From Muraenolepis orangiensis (lineage: Eukaryota > Chordata > Actinopteri > Gadiformes > Muraenolepididae): a stretch of DNA of 64,000 bases. The stretch spans positions 11,068,770 to 11,132,769 of the forward strand of contig CM051006.1 of the NCBI GenBank assembly GCA_027704905.1, given 5' to 3'. A program made the translations under genes and the position numbers. Positions within the stretch are counted from its first letter, which is position 1, and the number at the start of each line of letters is the position of its first letter. Below the pieces are notes generated by a model. The model was not told the DNA's origin, did no database searches, and saw nothing but the letters and a program-made list of their open reading frames with translations. Of this stretch, positions 36,901 to 49,981 are shown piece after piece.

Positions 36901-38864
36901 TAGTATTAGGGTCAGGGAGAATATCAGTCACATTCCTGTTGAAGCGATGGAACACACTCTTGACATCCTGAAGGCCTGTTTTGCTGGATTCTCTTGTAGC
37001 TTCCTGCAGGCCACACTTCTTCTGGCCAGCACGGCCCTGTATGCCTGTGGGAGGAGGGAATACGTGGGCCCCTTGGTGGTCTCCTTGGCCCTGGCCTGGA
37101 TCAACATCCTTTACTACTCCCGGGGATCCAAATATATGGGCATGTACAATGTCATGATACAACGGGTGAGTGGTCAGATGGGAACTTGAGTCTGGGTTGC
37201 AAATCATGAAACATCCGAGAGGTGGTAAGCACTTGGGGTTTAGGTGTGTTTACCTCACCTGAAAGAAGTACATTAGAAGTACTGATCAAATAATAAACAC
37301 CCGTGACACCAAGTGTCGGACTGGGGGAACTCTTTATACAGAATACACAGAATAAACAGAATAATAAATAGTCACAATAATGTTTAATTGATCGTGGAAC
37401 TGAGAAACGCAACAGCTTCTCCTTCACGCGATGGGAAGGATCCAGTCGCTCACAAAAGGCAGTTTGAATGAATACAATGAATACGATGAATACAACACCA
37501 GCTACATATTAGAGCAGACACATCAATGCAACCAGACTTCAGACTTAATTTGTTCTTTGCAGATGATATTAAGCAACATGATTCGATTCCTACTCGTCTA
37601 CGTGGTTTTCCTTTTTGGATTTTCTGCCGGTAAGGACATTCCTATCAAATTATCTCATGACATGAGAATACATCTTGTTAAATTAATTATTGTCTTATTC
37701 TCTGTATTAGCGATCGTCGCCCTCATGGACGAGAATCCACCCGATGGCATGAAAACAAACAACAGTTCGCCAACCTACAGCAACATCCAGTCCACCACCC
37801 TGGAGCTGTTCAAGCTGACTATCGGCATGGGAGAGCTGGCATTCACGGACCACTTGGAATACATTGAGGTTTTCTACTTCCTGCTCATCGCCTACCTCGT
37901 GCTCACCTACATCCTGTTGCTTAACATGCTGATCGCCCTGATGAGTGAAACTGTGGAGAGGGTGTCCAGGGAGAGTGAGAGCATCTGGAGACTACAGGTA
38001 GGACTATCCCCCGGTCTTTCTGGATTTTACCCAGGGTGTCTTACTGTATACACCACTGAATCCTCCTACCCCCGGAGGGTAGATGATAACACCACTAAGC
38101 AGTGTTCCTAGTGAGAGTGTTGAGGGTGTAAGAACAGCTGTGTGTTCCCACAGAGGTCTCTGACCATTCTGGACCTGGAGAGAGCTCTTCCCTGGTGTCT
38201 GAGGAGACAACTGCAGTCTGGCATTACCAAGACAATGACACTGGTCCGCGGACAAGACAGTCGTACGTTCTTCAGGTAAGTTGCTAGGGCAACGGCGTTG
38301 CATCGAACATCAGAACATTAAAACAGTTATACCTAAAATATATATTTTTGCACATTCATGGGAAGGAGAGTGCAGAGACAGTCAATATCCATATAGACTG
38401 TATATGTGCATATATAAACAGTATATCACATATCGGAACGACCGGTGTCACTACAAGGCTAATTGCCAACATCAAGGGTTCTTAAAATAATGCAATTTCA
38501 GGACCCAAAATACTATTTGAGTGTGTGGGACCCTACTGCATACTGACCACCAGAGTTGATGCTCCGATTGGGTTACAGGGGTTGTGTGACCCACCTCCAA
38601 GCCAGTTGAGGAAACCGGTCTCCATGGTTAGTTTGGTACTGGATGAGCCAACCCAACATTGTTTTTTTGGTAAAGAACAGTTTTTTTATTTAAATTGTTT
38701 TAAGGGTGGAGGAGGTGAACTGGCAAAAATGGTGGTCGAATCTCGCCATCATGAGGGAGGAAGAGGAGATCGAGGTGGAACAGGAGCCTATGTCTATCGC
38801 TGCCCAACAACCAAGTATGCTTCAACATCAAACTACATCACCCATAATACATCTGTGCTTTTAA

Positions 38865-39594
38865 TGAAAGTACAAACTCAACTTTGGCTGTGTTGATTTT
38901 CCAGGAAATTTATGGAACATCCGTCCACATCTCGCCAGGCTTCGAGGTCGAAGAACATCTGGCCCTCATACTGTCATCTGACCTCCTCTCTCCTCTCATT
39001 AAACATCTGACCTCCTCTCTCCTTAAACATCTTACCTCCTCACACATCTCTCCTTATCTTAAAAATCTCACAACCTGCCCTTAATGTGACCCCCCTTTCC
39101 CTTCCTTGCTTAACACCTGCCCTTAGCTAAGCTCCCTCACCTTTACTTAGGACCTAATGCTCTAAGCGTAGCTTAGATAATTGTATATGATTATAAAGTT
39201 AAAAAAATAATGTAAACCATTGTGATCATGGTTGATCAAACAGTATGTTGCTATTTGTGTTTTTAGGAAAAATAACTTCTGGATGAATACTGATGGGTTA
39301 TCTCCTCGTTGTTAAATGTGAAAGCATTTTCTATAACGCCAAAAAGAGCCTTTATTTCATGAAACAAATTGTTTTCACATTATCTCTTTGTGACTCACGG
39401 TATTGTATTTGTGTTGTTTGTTCTGGATAATGTTACTGGGGGTTTTTTTTACACTGAGTAAAGTGAATGAATATTGTCAACATTTATTTATTAAATCTGA
39501 AAACATTATCAAAGTCTAAGGCAAACATGTTTCTATCATTTTTAACTACACTTCAGAATGTCTCAGGGCTTCACAACTTGGTAGGCAGATAGAG
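38865..39594 (+). other. 3' flank / probable 3' UTR of TRPV copy B
   Basis: Matches 25-754 inverted. A single unit of the 37-bp minisatellite lies near 39105-39145. Ends exactly at the Gypsy LTR. Confidence 0.5.
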
Positions 39595-39923
39595 TGTTAC
39601 GCCCCAACGAGACCGACGAGCCAAATGTGCCAAAGAACCCAGAAGTACAGAGACACGGACACTCAAAACAATGGAAAAAATGTCTTTACTGAAAATAGCT
39701 CCAACGTCAAAAACACAAACTAGGCAGGGTTGGACTGGTTACTTGGCGTGGTCGGAGCTGGAACACGCAGTCTCTCGTGACAGTGGTTCTCAATAACCAA
39801 GCGCCCAACGTCGGTCCTCGGCAGCCTAAAGAAGGGTAGATCCCAGGTGTTCATTAGCCTCAGTAGGCCTGATTATGATGGGCAACACCTGGGATCGATT
39901 AGAGCGTGGGGGGGGGCACAACA
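39595..39923 (-). mobile_element. Gypsy-type LTR (3' LTR of a minus-strand element)
   Basis: A 329-bp LTR, TGTTGTGCC...GCGTAACA on the minus strand, with TG and CA ends. It is preceded on that strand by a polypurine tract (GGGGGGGGGATAC, 39924-39937), the usual start of plus-strand synthesis. The left block enters the window inside the same LTR. Confidence 0.8.
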
Positions 39924-40041
39924 GTATCCCCCCCCCTGAGGGGAGGCACCGGACGACCGCCCCAGAGCGTCCAGCAGGGCTTCGGTCCTCCGGACCTCCC
40001 AATCCACTAGGTACTGGAAACCCTGCCCCCAGCGGTGGACG
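39924..40041 (-). mobile_element. Gypsy pol 3' end, chromodomain-like tail
   Basis: On the minus strand this encodes FQYLVDWEVRRTEALLDA just before the polypurine tract. FQYLVDWE is the core of the chromodomain at the end of many Gypsy integrases. The next bases (40042 onward) are SWIM gene exon 2, so the rest of the element has been removed by a rearrangement. No 5' LTR is present. Confidence 0.65.
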
Positions 40042-40920
<879 letters not shown>

Positions 40921-40979
40921 GGTGAATGCCAAGGTGAATGCATTAACCGGAACTTGGGATACACTGCTTCGGCGGGTAC

Positions 40980-41580
40980 TTCCGGCGTTCTAATCTACCG
41001 TGATATAGGCCTATTCTGATTCCGACAGATTCACGACAGTATCATTTGCAGCTGAAAAAAAGCCACACACAATGTTCTTGTATTTCCACAATGTATTTCC
41101 GTGTTTCAAAAGAAAAGTCAGAACACCAAAGCATTAGAACTAGGGCTGTCAAAGTTAACACGTTAACGCATGTGATTAATCTCGAGACTTTAACGCACAC
41201 TATTTTAGAGTTTTTAACTCTAATTAATCACAGAATCCGGTTTAAACGGAGGAGATGGGAGTGGGGGGGGGGGGGGGCGAGCTGCGCGATCAGCGGCGAA
41301 CATTGACGGGGGTAGGGGGTCCCTGAGTATCACCTCGTAGAAAAAAAACAATGGGCCGATCTACCTGTTTTATGGGCCGGGCCGATCAGACAAGACAAAC
41401 AAGTTGTGTCGGCCCAAAAGGCACGTCGGCCTACGGTCTGCCAGATGGCCAGTTCAACCCTGGCGGAAAATGTCCCTGCATTTTCGATTCGGACATTATA
41501 GCCTATATTTGCGACTGTCGGTCCGATATTGTAAAAAATATATAAATAAATCTCCGCCTGTTGCCAACCCATGGTGTATA
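40980..41580. repeat. MITE-like repeats and G run
   Basis: 41010-41070 is a MITE piece (GCAAATGATACTGTCGTG inverse). 41140-41230 contains GGGCTGTCAAAGTTAACACG. 41262-41278 is a G run. 41340-41480 contains GGGCCGGGCCGATCAG. Same series as 17885-18810 in reverse order. Confidence 0.5.
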
Positions 41581-41883
41581 GTATAAACTGGACTTGTTAT
41601 TTGCAGTGCAATGGAAAAAGACATGCCAGTCTTTTTTCAAATAAATGACATACTTTTGGTTGAATAACAAGTTATTCACAGAGAATGATGACCATCATTG
41701 TGCATTCAGAGAATCACAAAGGGAGGAACGTTGTATGGTTAAAATGTCTGAGCTCAAATGTACAAACCGTTTGATTTTCAGATCGTTCATATGATAATTG
41801 TTTTTCTTCACTATGTTTGAATGACTACTGTTGAATCTGACTTGACTGGGAGAAAATAAATAAATGTTTTATGTTTTTTAAAC

Positions 41884-42058
41884 TGAGCAGTGTTATTTGT
41901 CTAATCCCTTAGTGTTACTTTAACTCTGGTAAATATTTAACTCAGCAGTGTTATTTGACTTTTTTCCTTACTCCTGTAAAGAGTAAAACATTTAACTCGG
42001 AGCAGTGTTATTTGTGTAATCCCAGAGTCTAACTTTAACTCTGCTAAAGAGTTAACTC
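41884..42058. repeat. Triplicated segment of about 58 bp upstream of Gypsy gag
   Basis: Three imperfect tandem units each starting GAGCAGTGTTATTTG or AGCAGTGTTATTTG and ending in TTTAACTC. The region 41890-42275 begins TGTTATTTG and ends CTCTACA just before gag, so it may be the 5' LTR or leader of the Gypsy element, with AATAAA at 42217-42222. The left arm lacks it. Confidence 0.55.
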
Positions 42059-42341
42059 TTGTGGTGGAACATTATGGGACATAATTCACCGTTTGTATTT
42101 AGTGTGTGTTGCACCACGGACCGGTTAGAGAGCGTACCGTGTTGTTGTTGTTGTGGTGTGCTAGCTGGACAGTAGCAGGTAGCAGAGGTGTTTCCCCTTT
42201 TGTCAAACCTAATGGAAAATAAAGTGTGGAGTTCCATACTAAACACGCCGCCTCCGACTCCCATTCATCGGCTCTACACTGGTGAAAAAAACCTCAAACG
42301 CCAGGGGCGTTTTCGAGATAGTTTCCGAAGACATAGTGAAC

Positions 42342-43215
42342 ATGGCTGATCGCAATGTTTATATTAAACTGCCGGAGTTTTGGGAACATGCCGCTACGGC
42401 ATGGATCGCACACGTGGAGGCACACTTTGCCTGCCGCCAGGTCCGTGACGAGGACCTGAAGTATTTTCACGTGGTGGCGGCGCTGGGGAGCTCCTCGTCG
42501 TCCAGGTTAGTCGGTTTTATCGCGGATCCCCCACGCCACGGCAAATATGAGGCGATTAAAGCCCTTCTCCTTCAGACATTTAGCTGCTAAGGAGAGGGCA
42601 CGCCAGATTCTGGATATTCAGGGTCTGGCGGACAGCAAGCCGTCCCAGCTCATGGAGAAGATGCTGAATCTGCTGGGGGGGGGAGGATCCCCGGATTTTG
42701 TTTGTGGAGACGTTCCTGCGCCACTTGCCGCCCCAGGTTCAGACGGCGCTGGCCAACACGACCATTACTGAACCCCGCACCCTGGCTGAGGAGGCTGACC
42801 GTTTCTTCCTGGCGACCCAGCAGCCCGGTGCAGATGTGCTAGCTGCAACGCTCAGTGCTCCGTCGCCGGTTAGGAGGGCTTTGGGGGAGCAGACCGCGGC
42901 GGTTCCAGGCCGGCGTGGGGACGCGGGAGAGTGTTTTTACCACGCACGGTTCGGGGCCAAGGCGAAGAAGTGCATCGCTCTCTGCAGCTACAAGCCTCCG
43001 GGAAACGAGAGGGCCGGCGCTCGGTAGTGGCCCTGAGCGTTGGCGGCACGAGCAGGCTGCTCTTCGTTAGCGACAGTGTCTCGGGAAGCCGGTTTCTCTG
43101 TGACACGGGCGCTCAGTGGAGCGTGGTTCCTGCGTCGAGGGAGGACGTCGCTCGAGGGGGGCACGGACCGCAATTGACGACAGCTAATGGCAGCCCCATC
43201 CGCACTTATGACCAG
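42342..43215 (+). mobile_element. Gypsy gag-protease fragment (middle copy)
   Basis: Gag starts at 42342 (MADRNVYIKLPEFWEHAAT) and continues with breaks near 42590 and 42690, then 42698-43027 (FLRHLPPQVQTALAN, TLAEEADRFFLATQQ, CFYHARFGAKAKKC). The protease core FLCDTGAQWSVV lies at about 43093-43128, here with a normal DTGA. The element is cut at about 43210 in the protease by an unrelated LINE 3' end. Confidence 0.8.
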
Positions 43216-43495
43216 ACTCTGGAACTCCCAGCCACTACACATCCGACAGTCTGATTCCATAACATCTTAGAAAACCCAACTGAAATCTGTTCAAACTGGC
43301 ATATTCCATATAAACTGTACCTTGTGTTTCTTGTAAGTTTACTTCCTATTGTTTGTCTTGTTTTAAACCCTGTGGACACTTTGTGACGTCCACTTTATTT
43401 ACTTATTTTTATTTTACTGTAGTATATAAACTCTGTAAGATGTCCTCAGGTGTTTTGAAAGGCACCCCCCAAATAAAATTTAGTATTATTATTAT
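43216..43495 (+). mobile_element. LINE 3' end fragment
   Basis: Begins with coding remains (RLWNSQPLHIRQSDSI) of a LINE RT C-terminus, then a 3' UTR ending TGTTTTGAAAGGCACC, AATAAAA and an ATT microsatellite tail. It separates truncated Gypsy protease from the TRPV remnant. Confidence 0.65.
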
Positions 43496-43557
43496 TAATA
43501 CCACTAAGCAGTGTTCCTAGTGAGAGTGTTGAGGGTGTAACAGCTATGTTCCCACAG

Positions 43558-44225
43558 AGGTCTCAGACCATTCTGGACCTGGAGGGAGCTCTTCCCGGGT
43601 GTCTGAGGACACACATGCAGTCTAAAATGATGGACGAACTAGACAAAAGTTTAGGCAGTCGTACGGTCTTCAGGTAAGTCATCATGGCAACGGCATTGCA
43701 TCGGACATCAGAACATTAAAACAACACAGTTATACCTAAAATATATATTTTTGCACATGCATGGGAAGGAGAGTGCAGAGACAGTCAATATCCATATAGA
43801 CTGTATATGTGCATATATAAACAGTATATCATATATCGGAACGACCGGTGTCACTACAAGGCTTATTGCCAACATCAGGGGTTCTTAAAAGAATGCAACT
43901 TCAGGACCCAAAACACAATTTGAGTGTGTGTGGGACCCTACTGCATACTGAGCACCAGAGTTGATGCTCCGATTGGGTTACAGGGGTTGTGTGACCGGTC
44001 TCCATGGTTAGTTTGGTACTGGATGAGCCAACCCAACATTGTTTTTTTGGTAAAGAACCATTTTTATATTTTTTAAGGGTGGAGGAGGTGAACTGGCAAA
44101 CATGGCGGTCGAATCACGGCATCATGAAGGAGGAAGAGGAGATCAAGGCAGAACAGAAGCCTCCCCAACAACTACGTATGCTTCAACAACAAACTACATT
44201 ACCCATAATACATCTGTGCTTTTAA
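43558..44225 (+). pseudogene. trpv1-like: TRPV 3' remnant D: last two coding exons
   Basis: E13 at 43558-43673 (RSQTILDLEGALPGCLR, end GSRTVFR) with GT donor, and E14 at 44078-44225 (VEEVNWQTWRSNHGIMKEEE to a TAA). Both exons are open, keep phase 2 at the join and have consensus splice sites. Homology to TRPV starts at about 43496 in the E12-E13 intron. Only the cytoplasmic C-terminus is encoded, so it cannot make a channel. It differs from copies A and B by many substitutions and marks a fourth TRPV locus. Confidence 0.85.
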
Positions 44226-44449
44226 TGAAAGTACAAACTCAACTTTGGCTGTGTTGATCTTCCAGGAAATTTATGGAACAGCCATCCACATCTCGCCAGG
44301 CTTCGAAGTTCAAAGAAGATCTGACCCTCAACATACCGTCATCTGACCTCCTCTCTCCTCTCCTTAAACATGTTACCTCCTCACACATCTCTCCTTATCT
44401 TAAACATCTCACAACCTGCACTTAATGTGACCCCCCTTTCCCTTCCTTG

Positions 44450-44720
44450 CTTAACACGTGTCCTTAGCTTAGCTCTCTCGCATTTACTAAACACCTGCCC
44501 TTAGCTTAGCTCCCTCACTGTTACTTAACACCTGCCCTTAGCTTAGCTCCCTCACTGTTACTTAATACATGCCCTTAGCTTAGCCCCCATACTGTTACTT
44601 AACACCTGCTCTTAGCTTAGCTCCCTCACTGTTACTTGACACCTGCCCTTAGCTTAGCCCCCATACTGTTACTTCCCTCACTGTTACTTAACACCTGCTC
44701 TTAGCTAAGCTCCCTCATGT
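44450..44720 (+). repeat. Minisatellite, about 37-bp unit
   Basis: Tandem CTTAGCTTAGCTCCCTCACT and TGTTACTTAACACCTGCC units, about seven, downstream of remnant D; same array as 23400-23690. Confidence 0.85.
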
Positions 44721-45109
44721 TTACTAAGGACCTAATGCCTTAAGCGTAGCTTAGATAATTGTATACAGTATATGATTATAAAGTTAAAACAAAGAATGTA
44801 AACCATTGTGATCATGGTTGATCAAACAATATGTTGCTATTTGTGTTTTTAGGAAAAATGACTTCTGGATGAATACTGATGAGTTATCTCCTCGTTAAAT
44901 GTGAAAGCATTTTCTATAACTGCCAAACAGAGCTTTTATTTCATGAAATAGTTTGTTCACATCTCTTTGTGACTCAATGCTTCCTCATAATAGGCTAATA
45001 ATGTCGGGTATGTGTATGATTAAAAGCACTGGTCCTGACCCCCACACACACTCCATCTCTCATCCGAATAGAGCCACATAATGTCGGGTATGTGTGTGAT
45101 TTAAAGCAC

Positions 45110-45230
45110 TGGTCCCAAGTAGGGCTGGGCGATACGGACCAAAACCCGGTATTTTTAGGCTGCATCGCGATATACGATATATATTGGTATTTTATACAAA
45201 TTCAGTTTTAACTCAATGCCACAAGTACTT
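45110..45230. repeat. GGGCTGGGCGATA MITE-like repeat and empty pogo site
   Basis: 45121-45200 carries AGGGCTGGGCGATACGGACC and ATCGCGATATACGATATA. At 45226-45227 is the single TA where the left arm carries the pogo element. Confidence 0.6.
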
Positions 45231-45404
45231 TTATTTTAAGACAACTCATATTCACAAGAATAACAGGCATTCCCTTTTAGAAAATATACAGCTGCACACT
45301 ACATATTAACACGTAAATGAAAAGGTACATTGAAATAATCAAAATCCATCCTGCCTATATTATATACATAGGCATACCTCTGCTTCTACACAAAATCACC
45401 TTCG

Positions 45405-45600
45405 TTATTCAAGATTCAAGATAACTTTATTCATCCCGAGGGAAATTAAGGTGCAACAGTTGAGACAGGGGGAATAAATGCACACAAAGTATACTAATAT
45501 CTAAACTAAATAACAACAAAATAAACTAGTATAAACAAAATATAACTAAATGAAATCTAAATGAAATCTAAATGTATGTGTTATATGGCGATATATCCAG
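45405..45600 (-). mobile_element. LINE 3' tail
   Basis: Reverse of 21060-21275: ATTCAAGATTCAAGATAACT then TTATTCATCCCGAGGG. Confidence 0.6.
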
Positions 45601-47335
45601 ATAGAGCCACAAGACACAATGCCGGGACTTCTTCACTGTAGTGTTCATTCACTAGTTGAACCACATCGTCTTGACCGACTTTTGGAAGGTTATGCAGCGA
45701 TGTTGTCCAGCGATAACTGTCCGCCATGGTGAATGCCAAGGTGAATGCATTAACCAGAACTTGGGATACACTGCTTCAGCGATTTTTAACGGGTACTTCC
45801 GGCATTCTAATCTTACGTGATATAGGCCTAACAGGCCACACAAGATCTTGCATATTCCAGGTTGTGGTTGAAGGTGTCGTAGGTTGGCTCCTAAGGACAG
45901 CACTGCAGGGTCAGAAAGGGGTCCTACAAACACAAGTAACAGGAACCATTCATCAGTCAATTAAATCAGTAAAGCACCATCTGCAGGTTTTAATATTATG
46001 CCCATGTTCTAAAAAAAACAACAACTACACAATAAGTGATGAAATTAATAAAAATGATAAACATACCTGCATAGGCTCGATACAGCGTAGATTTGACACT
46101 GCTGCGTCCAGGAGCCTTAGGCTTCCGGACCACAAGTTCATCCGTGGGTTCCGGACGTATCCCCTGGAATGACACAAAAAGAAAATAGATGCTGTTGCAA
46201 GTTTCAGAGAATATCGGGATAATTCAACACGCAAGTCATATTGTACATCCTCTTCAGGGAACTGCTGCTTTGAGAAATAGAGGGAAACTCCATGCAAATG
46301 TATGCACTTTAAGTGATGTGTTGGTCTTGCGAGTCTTAAATGCTAGAATCTTAAACATCTTTGAGTAGTCTATACAGTATGTATAGCTATATCTGAGGGA
46401 TCCAGACAAAACATACCTGTGTCCTTGGTCGGTGCCATGACTGAATCTCACTGGTGCAGGCCAGTGGTGTTTGCACACTTTTCACCCCCATGGTGCTGTA
46501 GTGAGCCGTCTGGAATAGGAGTGCGACCACGTGATTACACAACACCTTTCCAGCAGCACACGAACAGGAGCATCCATTTAACTGCACGGGTGTAACTGCA
46601 CGCAGCACAATCTAGAAATGGAGAACATGTACAGAAAATGAGAGAATCTGCAACAGCAGACATGGAACAAAAACAGAAACTGCAACAACAGTTATGGAGC
46701 AGGAAAGAGCATTTGCAACAGCAACAAGAAACAAAATACTGAACATGCACCTGAATGTGCAGGTCTGAAACCATGCTCTCCACTACACATGTTTGAGGTA
46801 TTGTCTGGGTCCTAAATGTAAATCTGATGTGTAAATCCAAAAGTGACCAGAGAGATTGATGTATACATGATGTCCTATTGATACACAAAAGACTGCGGAA
46901 AGCCAGTTAAGCATGTTGATGTGTAGGGGCTAGAGCATGATTTCGGACTCATTCTTAACATTGTAACCTGTAGGGTGTGAGGCTCGTCATTTTTCCGCAT
47001 AGAACGGTAGCAGCTCGCCTGCACTACCACTTCCTCACTCACTAAATCTGACACTGCAGTTAAGGGGGAGGGGGGTAAAGATTATCACATCATACAGCAT
47101 TATGTCTGAGACTTTTTGGTTTAACCACATATAACTTAACCTTATGTGTTTCTTAAATTGCCGCAACGGCATTTCAGAACACTAGGTAGTTAGTAAAGTC
47201 ACTTTCAGAAACGATTTTCAACATTGCAAACACACTTTTCCACCGAATGTTTTCATGCACGCTAGCTAGAGAGCCAAGAGCGTCGCCATAGCTCTTGGGT
47301 CGTCAGGTAAAGGTTTATGAACCACTTATACACCA

Positions 47336-47343
<8 letters not shown>

Positions 47344-47405
<62 letters not shown>

Positions 47406-47522
47406 TTATACACCGAATGGATACTGTTCTCTGTCTGTAGTTGAACTTATCTGACACACTGGTCATTTTCATTAAACCTTACAAGCTAGCAAGCTAGCGG
47501 TGACACAACAGAATCTAAGCGC

Positions 47523-47586
<64 letters not shown>
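47344..47586. repeat. (TA)n and (GA)n microsatellites
   Basis: TA run 47344-47402 and GA run 47524-47586, separated by the duplicated flank ending AAGCTAGCAAGCTAGCGG. Confidence 0.9.
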
Positions 47587-47588
<2 letters not shown>

Positions 47589-48135
47589 TATATCCATTAT
47601 TCGGTGTGTGTATATCAGTGGTGAAGCGTCAGGGCCTTCAAGGTATTCAGAGAAGACCCTGGAACTCTCAGATGAAACCAAAGAATCGAATTAATTGTAT
47701 TAATAAAATGTAATACAATTTAATAACATTTAATAAAATTTAAATAAAATGAATAAATGAGAATCGTATCTGTGTTATAATACAGTGTTACGTTGATTTG
47801 TTTGTCTTTCTCGGTCCATGCACGACGCATTTGAGTGGTTTTGTGTTGGAAAAACAATGCAACCAATCAGATATTTTTCTGGGTTGCTGGGAAGAATATC
47901 CAACGTAAATCAACCAAAGTATTCCCGCTGACATTGGCCCTTAGACGGAACGATAGCGTACGTTTGGATTGACAATTTGATCAACCAATCATATCGTGAT
48001 TTGTAGCCAATGGGCGTATTCTTTCAGATTTCCCCGGCAGCTCAATATGGAGCTAGAGGGTGCAAGGTGGTGGCTGGCGCGAGAGTGGATCTAGCGTAAT
48101 GTTACGTTTTCTACGTTGTTTTTTTTTACGCCAAA

Positions 48136-48360
48136 ATGGCAACAGGTGAAGATGATGTCGTGGCGGAATTATTGTGTGAACCATTTTCAAGACGACCATT
48201 TAATGTTAAAATGGACATTATTAAAAAAGGCCGTCCAACACCTGACAATCTGGAGCTGAATCAAGTAGTTAAAGCAGGCTATGTTCGCCATTTTCAGAGT
48301 AGCAACTGGGAACGATACCCGTGGCTAACGGGCTCTACTAGCCACAAGAGGCTCTACTGA
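48136..48360 (+). pseudogene. hAT transposase N-terminal remnant (TTF/ZMYM-type)
   Basis: A 74-codon frame with GRPTPDNLELNQV and RHFQSSNWERYPWLTGS. This resembles the TTF-type zinc-finger region at the start of ZMYM/hAT-like transposases, where W-x5-WLTG precedes a Cys-rich finger. Here the frame stops before the cysteines, and downstream frames show only scraps (GTYFGSEK). The assignment comes from motif resemblance and the enclosing hAT ends. Confidence 0.5.
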
Positions 48361-48691
48361 TGGGAGTGTTGCTGTTTGGGACCGACAAGAGAGCAGGGAA
48401 TTGGAACTTATTTTGGATCTGAAAAGCGATCATCTTTATGACCTGATGGTGGTCGAACCATTCATCCAGAAGGACAGGAGAATGGATTTGGTCTTTAAGT
48501 GAACATCATTGGTGAGTGAGACTCATTTGTCTTTGCTGGTTTTGTCTCTGTGTTGAGTCTCGTTGAGCTGGTTGTTGCATTTTGTTTCCACACACTTGTT
48601 GACTGATTAGTTAATGGCTGTCTTGGGTTTGTTAAGCATTGTTGTGCATTTGAATTGAGAGTTTTGACTTGATCTTTCTTTGCATCGCTTA

Positions 48692-48902
48692 ACGTGAAAA
48701 GACTTAACGTAACTAAGAGTTACAAAACCACGATCAATAATCACCTAATTTGCATATGTTTTGTCATTAGCACTTTCACCTTTTCACTTTCATTTTGACA
48801 GGTGAAAGTGCTAATGACAAGACATATGCCAGAGACATTTGGTGATTATTGATCGCTATTTTGGAACTTAAAGTTCCAAAGTTACGTTCAGCCTTTTCAC
48901 GT
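48692..48902. other. Long foldback (about 95-bp imperfect arms, 20-nt loop)
   Basis: Inverted repeat centred near 48790. The inner arms 48763-48780 and 48801-48818 are perfect (GTCATTAGCACTTTCACC), and the outer ends ACGTGAAAAG and CTTTTCACGT pair at 48692-48701 and 48893-48902. Matching blocks between them include GATCAATAATCACC. It would fold into a hairpin RNA if transcribed. It could be a small nested MITE. Confidence 0.7.
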
Positions 48903-48908
48903 GAAGCG

Positions 48909-48972
48909 TGTTAGACCGTCCCTTTAACCGATAGCCTGTGTGTTAGACCGTCCCTTTAACCGATAGCCTGTG
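48909..48972. repeat. Tandem 32-bp duplication
   Basis: Two identical copies of TGTTAGACCGTCCCTTTAAC plus 12 more bases, next to the foldback. Confidence 0.85.
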
Positions 48973-49171
48973 TGTGGTGGTCTGTGGTGGTCTGTTACGT
49001 CACTACATGGACTCTGCTTTACAACTATGGTCCACTTGGGAATTGGCTGCGACAATCTGATCTTCCTAAATGAGATAAGGCATAAAGTGACTCCTCCGTG
49101 ACGTCCGTCTGACTAGAACAACTGAATTTTCGAATGGTGGTGGTGATGGGGGGGGGGGGGGTGGTCTACAG

Positions 49172-49602
49172 CAGGGGTTCCCAAAGTGGGGGTCGCGGGA
49201 CCCCGAGGGGGGGGGGGGGGGGGGTCGCGGGACCCCGAGGGGGGGGGGGGGGGGGGGTCGCGAGATGATTTCAGAATCCTCTTGATGTGACCATGAGGTT
49301 TTTATTGTTAATAATAACGTGTGCATAGATATTTTTTATATATGTACGGGTGACGAATAAAGGAATTTTGATTCCGACAGATTCACGACAGTATCATTTG
49401 CAGCTGAAAAAAAAGCCACACAATTTTCAATATCACGATTCACGATTACCCCCCCCCCCCCCCCCTTGGACTTCACGATGTTCTCGATGGTGAAGCTCTG
49501 TGCACACGTTGTTTTTAATGTTTCAGTCCCTCCGGTGATAGTGGGGGGGGGGGGGGGTCTGTTATGTTGGGGGTCGCGGGCTGAAAAGTTGTGGAACCCC
49601 TG
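49172..49602. mobile_element. hAT-type MITE nested in the hAT element
   Basis: Termini CAGGGGTTCCCAAAGT and GTTGTGGAACCCCTG, with an exact 8-bp target duplication GTCTACAG at 49164-49171 and 49603-49610. The interior has no gene but several G runs (49206-49222, 49240-49257) and a segment also seen at 18755-18810, 41010-41070 and 50225-50285. Confidence 0.85.
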
Positions 49603-49652
49603 GTCTACAGAAGGCCCAGTTGTGATAGACACGCTTCGCCACTGGTGTATAT

Positions 49653-49981
49653 ATATATATATATACCATTATACACCGAATGGATACCGTTCTCTGTCTG
49701 TAGTTGAACTTATCTGACACACTGGTCATTTTCATTAAACCTTACAAGCTAGCAAGCTAGCGGTGACACAACAGAATCTAAGCACTCTATATAGAGAGAG
49801 AGAGAGAGAGAGAGAGGTATCCATTATTCGGTGTGTGTATATATATATATATATATATACCATTATACACCGAATGGATACCGTTCTGTCTGTAGTTGAA
49901 CTTATCTGACACACTGGTCATTTTCATTAAACCTTACAAGCTAGCAAGCTAGCGGTGACACAACAGAATCTAAGCACTTAC
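49653..49981. repeat. Tandem duplication of SWIM intron 1 donor-side sequence
   Basis: Two units (49659-49785 and 49858-49981) each running from CATTATACACCGAATGGATA to AGAATCTAAGCACT, separated by a short (GA)n and (TA)n. Related units are at 40350-40465, 40640-40765 and 47403-47520. Confidence 0.8.

Larger units (their letters stand above)
47616..49644 (+). mobile_element. hAT-superfamily DNA transposon, degenerate
   Basis: A 2029-bp element with terminal inverted repeats CAGTGGTGAAGCGT and ACGCTTCGCCACTG and an exact 8-bp target duplication GTGTATAT (47608-47615 and 49645-49652), the hallmark of hAT. The only transposase-like remnant is at 48136-48360. A foldback (48692-48902) and a second hAT MITE (49172-49602) lie inside. 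The other arm and the middle copy lack it, so it inserted after the copies separated. Confidence 0.9.

Noticed and set aside
37431..37562. MGRIQSLTKGSLNEYNEYDE as an N-terminal extension of TRPV E11
   Set aside because: It is intron sequence before a good TTTGCAG acceptor at 37562; TRPV homology begins at 37563.
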